Part shown: positions 52,122-55,664 of the stretch, one piece after another
Position numbering within the stretch: position 1 is the first letter of the stretch
Layout of the letters: every line of letters starts with the position of its first letter
Assembly (NCBI GenBank): GCA_900768685.1
Contig: CAAGDX010000016.1
Span: 1-55,664 of the forward strand
DNA: 55,664 bases
Direction of reading: 5' to 3'
From: Bacteroidales bacterium
GTDB taxonomy: Bacteria; Bacteroidota; Bacteroidia; Bacteroidales; Muribaculaceae
Position numbers and translations under genes: made by a program
The notes under the pieces: model-generated
What the model was told of the DNA's origin: nothing
Database searches by the model: none
The model's input: the letters and a program-made list of their open reading frames with translations, nothing else

Positions 52122-53099
52122 TCAATTACCATCAAAAATTGTCGGGTCTGCCGTATAAAGAACCAATGTCACAATTAGTACTATAGTCACAAAATATATT
52201 ACATAGAAAATTGCACCTAGAGACATTGTGAACATATACCTGCGAATAGATGCCCATAAACTCTTGTGCGGAAATATCTTATGCAAAACCAGGAAGATAA
52301 ACACGCAGGAATAGAGCGACTGTATCATATCCGATACTTCATTTCCAAAAAACGGTGTGATAAGTATATCTGTCAGTATTGATACCGCTGTTACCGCTGA
52401 AAGCATATACACGGAAGCCGTGGCATATTCCGCCCAGTTGTATTTATCTTTCTCCAAACGTGAATAAACCGTCTTGACTGCTAAAATCATTGGGATTCGC
52501 AGCAAAATCAAAGTGATAATATCAATATTGATAAGTGTTTTGCCAAGTTTGATAATTGTTTCCTGAACCGGCGGCAATCCCATGGAATGATGCCAAATAT
52601 CTTGCAAACTTTCGCCGGAGCCTACTCCAAGAATGGAGTTCAGAATCGCCTTAAAAAAGAATAGAAATACGAGTGTGGTCATTGGTGCCATATAGCACAC
52701 CTGGTGACCTTCAAGATAGTCCTTAATCACTTTCCACGGACGAGTCACAAGCTTCCACACGGTACGCAAAAACAGCGGGTCAAGACGGAAAACGCTACTT
52801 ATAGTCTGTCTATAGAGTGACGAAGCCTTCACCCTACCCACCATCATGGATTGACCGCAGTTCGGACAAAAATTACCGCTACTTTCTGTGCCGCAATTCG
52901 CACACTTGTGTATCTCAGTCTCCGGTGGATTTTCCTCCGTCTTGGTTATTTCGTCTTTCTCGCTGATGATTTCCTCATTTTCGCAAATCAAATCCTCATT
53001 GTCATGAGTTTGCAACTCATTTTCCGAAGCCAATTCTTCATTGTTTCCGGAATCTTTCAGACGAACATCTTTTTCTTCACTATTTATGGCATCACTCAT
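52122..53099 (-). CDS. DUF3667 membrane protein with N-terminal zinc ribbon
   Basis: 325 residues. The first 70 residues are acidic and disordered (EELASENELQTHDNEDLICE). A zinc ribbon follows (KCANCGTESSGNFCPNCGQS), then the DUF3667 membrane region with about five helices (RLDPLFLRTVWKLVTRPWKV, DYLEGHQVCYMAPMTTLVFL). This family is frequent in Bacteroidetes, unknown in function, and usually has this ribbon plus a GxR/Y-type membrane core (here GHQVCY). Start ATG 53099, with a full promoter just upstream. Confidence 0.87.
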   Translation of the reverse strand: MSDAINSEEKDVRLKDSGNNEELASENELQTHDNEDLICENEEIISEKDEITKTEENPPETEIHKCANCGTESSGNFCPNCGQSMMVGRVKASSLYRQTISSVFRLDPLFLRTVWKLVTRPWKVIKDYLEGHQVCYMAPMTTLVFLFFFKAILNSILGVGSGESLQDIWHHSMGLPPVQETIIKLGKTLINIDIITLILLRIPMILAVKTVYSRLEKDKYNWAEYATASVYMLSAVTAVSILTDILITPFFGNEVSDMIQSLYSCVFIFLVLHKIFPHKSLWASIRRYMFTMSLGAIFYVIYFVTIVLIVTLVLYTADPTIFDGN

Positions 53100-53121
53100 A
53101 GCAAAAACTCTTTCTTTTCTG

Positions 53122-53153
53122 CAAAAATAAACACTTTCGCCTTATTTTGCAAA
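53122..53153 (-). promoter_or_regulatory. Promoter of the DUF3667 gene
   Basis: Minus strand: TTTG (53150-53153), 20 bp, TATTTTTG (53122-53129). Full consensus 22 bp from the ATG. Confidence 0.8.
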
Positions 53154-53237
53154 AATTCACATAAAAAAGGTCTCTTAGAATCTATGAAGTCCGTTTTAAG
53201 TACGACAACTTTTCTACTACAATCTATTGTGTTTTTT

Positions 53238-53270
53238 CAAAAAAAAGCTGCCCCGAAAACTGAGGCAGCC
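53238..53270 (-). terminator. Intrinsic terminator of the C10 protease-serpin operon
   Basis: Minus-strand GCTGCC (53264-53269) pairs with GGCAGC (53247-53252), followed by a run of T on the minus strand (53238-53246). Positioned after the serpin stop. The rest of the 252-bp gap from 53100 holds the DUF3667 promoter and nothing else seen. Confidence 0.85.
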
Positions 53271-53351
53271 ACTGTGCTATTACATAATATCTATTTAGAA
53301 AAAGCTTATAGCTTGTTTATAATGAAACTTACACTTGTGTTTAAAAGGCTA

Positions 53352-54575
53352 TTAGAGTTTGTTTATTGCTCCCATAAAGAGAATTGTCTTTGTTTGAGAT
53401 TCCCAAATCATATAGATGAATGGCTTGTTGAAGTTCAGTTCTATTTGTTCGACGGGTAAAACGGCAGATGCCCAACCTGAGCCTGTTACTTGTGCTGCTG
53501 TAGTGCCGCTTTCATCTACATCTACGCATACTTTCTGTTTGAGTTTATTCAAGAAAATATTTTGGGATTCAAGTATATTTGGCAGATTGCTCTTTTCGCT
53601 AAAAATATCAGTTATTCCCATATTTTTTAATGCATCTTCCCATGTGTTAGTATCTAATTTATCTGATACGCTGAATTTTGGAAAACCGAGTTTCACATTA
53701 TTACTTACAAAATCCATACCGGAAATATTTGCACTGCATAATGACGATGCTACAAACTTGACATCACTTCCTTCATCGGGCAATATTGCTATCATTTCAT
53801 AGTTTCCTCTTCCGTATGGCATTTTTATTGCCGTATAGCCTTCTACTCCGCAAACATTGAATGAAGCTTCTCTATGCATCATCGTAACATGATTTTGTGT
53901 GCCATCTGCGTTGAAAAATACAGATTGTGTATTATCTTCTTTTTTAAATTCGTCTGTCCATTTTCCGTTAAAGAAAGCCGCATTTAAGATATTACAGGTG
54001 CGTACTTCTTCTGCACTTTCTATAAAATCTATGATTTTACCTCTTGTTGCGGAAGAGCACCAGTTGTTTATTTCATCTTTTGCCTGTTCGGTTCCTGCAA
54101 CTATCGAACGACATGTAGCATCATAATACTCTTTTACAATGGCGGAATAAGTGCCGGTCAGTTTGTAATTTTCATCTACAAATATTCCGTTGGACACAGA
54201 GAGTGTTGTCTGTTTGTCTATAGAAGGCAGCTCTTTCATCAATCGTTTATTCAAGTCGTTGAGTTCATCAAGGTTGTTATGACCCAATGCATTGAGAATC
54301 TGTTCAAGAGACTGTCCTTCAGCACCATTTGCCACTAATGCCAAATCCATATACATACCAAACGGTGAAATGGCAATATTGTCCTGCGTATCCTCTATTT
54401 CAAGAACGTTGCTGAAAAGATTTAAGGCAAAACCTGTTTGAGATTGGAGTATCTGAGTTTCACCCCTTGACAAACTAATATCTTTTATGCCTTGAGTTTT
54501 CCCTGCATCATCACTGTCGCTGCAACTTACTAATGCTATTGATATAGCAAGTAATGAAAATAATTTTGATTTCAT
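53352..54575 (-). CDS. Serpin lipoprotein
   Basis: 407 residues. Signal peptide with lipobox ALVSCSD (lipid Cys at residue 18), so it is predicted to be anchored in the outer membrane. Serpin landmarks: NIAISPFGMYMDLALVANGA, FFNGKWTDEFKKEDNTQSVF, VTMMHREASFNVCGVEGYTA, and the C-terminal NKPFIYMIWESQTKTILFMG. The reactive loop hinge reads DESGTTAAQVTGSGWA, small residues as in inhibitory serpins, so it is likely an active inhibitor rather than a non-inhibitory one. The P1 residue lies within ASAVLPV and cannot be fixed by eye. It is five bases after the C10 protease gene on the same strand, making a protease-inhibitor operon. Confidence 0.92.
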   Translation of the reverse strand: MKSKLFSLLAISIALVSCSDSDDAGKTQGIKDISLSRGETQILQSQTGFALNLFSNVLEIEDTQDNIAISPFGMYMDLALVANGAEGQSLEQILNALGHNNLDELNDLNKRLMKELPSIDKQTTLSVSNGIFVDENYKLTGTYSAIVKEYYDATCRSIVAGTEQAKDEINNWCSSATRGKIIDFIESAEEVRTCNILNAAFFNGKWTDEFKKEDNTQSVFFNADGTQNHVTMMHREASFNVCGVEGYTAIKMPYGRGNYEMIAILPDEGSDVKFVASSLCSANISGMDFVSNNVKLGFPKFSVSDKLDTNTWEDALKNMGITDIFSEKSNLPNILESQNIFLNKLKQKVCVDVDESGTTAAQVTGSGWASAVLPVEQIELNFNKPFIYMIWESQTKTILFMGAINKL

Positions 54576-54580
54576 AAGTT

Positions 54581-55664
54581 TTATCGTGTTATAGTTATAA
54601 ATTGTTTATCTATATCATAGTGTATAGAGTCAACTATTGCATGTTGAAAGTCGTATTCTACTCCGTTTTCTGTTTGCCAACGAGTGGATAAGAAATAACC
54701 GTTATAATAACCTCTAAATCCCCAATTAAAGTGAGCATAGTAATTCACTGTATGAGAGTGTGAAATTAGCTCCCACTCACCCGGCTGAAACATTCTTGGG
54801 TCATTGTCCCTTTCATATCTCCACCTTTCGTAATGAACATATTTATATCCATCTATAACCCATGAATGTGATTTATTTGGTTCACGCGAAGCACATGCAA
54901 TCATTAAATAGTTATGTCCTAAATAATCACCCTCTGCTCCAGAATAATAATCAATCTTATTTGAAACTGTGTAGCCAAAATTTCTCAAAGTAGAAATAAA
55001 GTTACTATATGGTGTTGGAGTATCACCAACAATATATGATGAGCCGGCGACTTTCCCAATTTGCCTGCACAATTTACCCAAAGATTCTTTTGCAATTTGA
55101 GGAACATTATCTACGCAGTCTATAAATACATTTCCATTATATACATCATAGAATGCGTTATGTTGTCTGATATCTTGCCAATTTAGACTAACAGTACTGT
55201 TATCTCCCGCAGAAAACGCAAAAGATGTAGGATGACCAAAATAAGCCATAGTCATTGCCATTGAAAGTGGCCCGCAGCCAGAATATTTGTTTCTACAATA
55301 TTTACCTTCATAACCAGTTTGCCCCCAATAATAGTTTGCTAATGGTTCAACTGCGTATGTATAGGTTGTGTCAACAAACATTACTTCTCTCATCAATATA
55401 GGTAATTCTATACCCTCTTTCACATAATTTGAAGCAAGAGTGTTAACAGCATTATCCATATATTCCTGGAAAGGTTCAACTTCCGAGCCTGTTTCAGGGT
55501 CATAACTGCCGTTTTCTGTCACGGCAAGAAGTTCGGGCATAGTGCGATTTGCCGGGATAATTGCAAAACCTTGCTCATCTTCAAAGTTTACAACATACAT
55601 CAAGGTGTCGCTTGACTCTCCGCTGCGAGATTTGTTGTTCATCACCACCTTAATATCTCTTTTC
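54581..55664 (-). CDS. C10 family cysteine protease (streptopain/interpain-like), N-terminus outside window
   Basis: At least 355 residues; the frame stays open to the window edge, so the true start and signal peptide lie beyond it. The visible N-part (YVVNFEDEQGFAIIPANRTM, LLAVTENGSYDPE) is the pro-domain fold. The catalytic domain has the nucleophile Cys in KYSGCGPLSMAMTMAYFGHP; the usual VATAMAQ after this Cys is replaced by GPLSMAM. The His lies in SHSWVIDGYKYV and the Asn/Trp loop is HFNWGFRGYYNGYF. It is secreted and degrades host or neighbour proteins in known cases. The gene downstream is a serpin, suggesting self-protection or cross-class control (inference). Confidence 0.88.
   Translation of the reverse strand, partial: KRDIKVVMNNKSRSGESSDTLMYVVNFEDEQGFAIIPANRTMPELLAVTENGSYDPETGSEVEPFQEYMDNAVNTLASNYVKEGIELPILMREVMFVDTTYTYAVEPLANYYWGQTGYEGKYCRNKYSGCGPLSMAMTMAYFGHPTSFAFSAGDNSTVSLNWQDIRQHNAFYDVYNGNVFIDCVDNVPQIAKESLGKLCRQIGKVAGSSYIVGDTPTPYSNFISTLRNFGYTVSNKIDYYSGAEGDYLGHNYLMIACASREPNKSHSWVIDGYKYVHYERWRYERDNDPRMFQPGEWELISHSHTVNYYAHFNWGFRGYYNGYFLSTRWQTENGVEYDFQHAIVDSIHYDIDKQFITITR

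Noticed and set aside
1..55664. tRNA, rRNA or riboswitch genes
   Set aside because: No cloverleaf, rRNA or known riboswitch consensus was visible by eye; a covariance-model scan would be decisive.

Overview
The window is a stretch of chromosome from an uncultured-looking member of the Bacteroidales (Bacteroidota); I cannot fix the family. The evidence is a fimbrillin locus with DUF3575 and DUF5119 partners, a C10 (SpeB/interpain-type) protease, a secreted glycoside hydrolase with a type IX secretion-like C-terminal tail, DUF4924 and DUF3667 proteins, and many promoters of the Bacteroidetes type (TTTG, about 20 nt, TAnnTTTG). No tRNA, rRNA, CRISPR array or transposase was seen.

Layout. 1-4568: the end of a fimbrial locus (DUF3575 barrel, DUF5119 lipoprotein, two fimbrillin-like lipoproteins). 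4569-5477: a gene-free tract of heptanucleotide repeats, 62-bp tandem repeats and a dense array of perfect hairpins. 5532-18535: a nine-gene, same-strand, tightly packed operon that I regard as the main find. 18547-26983: nadC, gdhA (minus strand), two DUF805 membrane proteins, ispE and a large repeat-containing GH71/99-like secreted protein. 27265-29255: a membrane Ser/Thr kinase and a divergent putative DNA-binding protein. 29318-37490: housekeeping genes (Ntn-hydrolase, thioesterase, dprA, nucleoside phosphorylase, polyprenyl synthase, tatD, AGCS symporter, fabD). 38254-42840: a four-gene surface polysaccharide cluster. 42885-53099: transketolase, OmpA-family protein, tcdA, VanZ-like protein, porin, small acidic lipoprotein, SulP transporter, tatC, tatA and a DUF3667 protein. 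53352-55664: a serpin and a C10 cysteine protease in one operon, running off the window.

The nine-gene operon encodes, in order: a soluble TrkA-N/Rossmann-RyR-like protein; a degenerate FHA-TM-trypsin-like protease; a pseudokinase reduced to its C-lobe; three secreted proteins of unknown fold (214, 441 and 214 aa); a secreted TPR-CHAT caspase-like protease; a TIR-TM-formylglycine-generating-enzyme-like (FGE) fusion; and a multi-pass membrane TrkA-N/RyR-like protein that appears to be a paralogue of the first gene product. Predicted topology puts the FHA, TIR and RyR modules in the cytoplasm and both proteases, the FGE-like domain and the orphan proteins in the envelope. I infer a trans-envelope sensing and proteolysis system of the kind linked to biological conflict, but its role is untested.

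The second unusual layer is non-coding. Three intergenic tracts (4569-5477, 26984-27264, 32950-33160) share short palindromes. The first tract contains hairpins that look modular: the same tip sequences sit on different outer stems, and the same outer stem carries different tips, within an imperfect inverted duplication. The third notable point is the protease-serpin pair at the right end.
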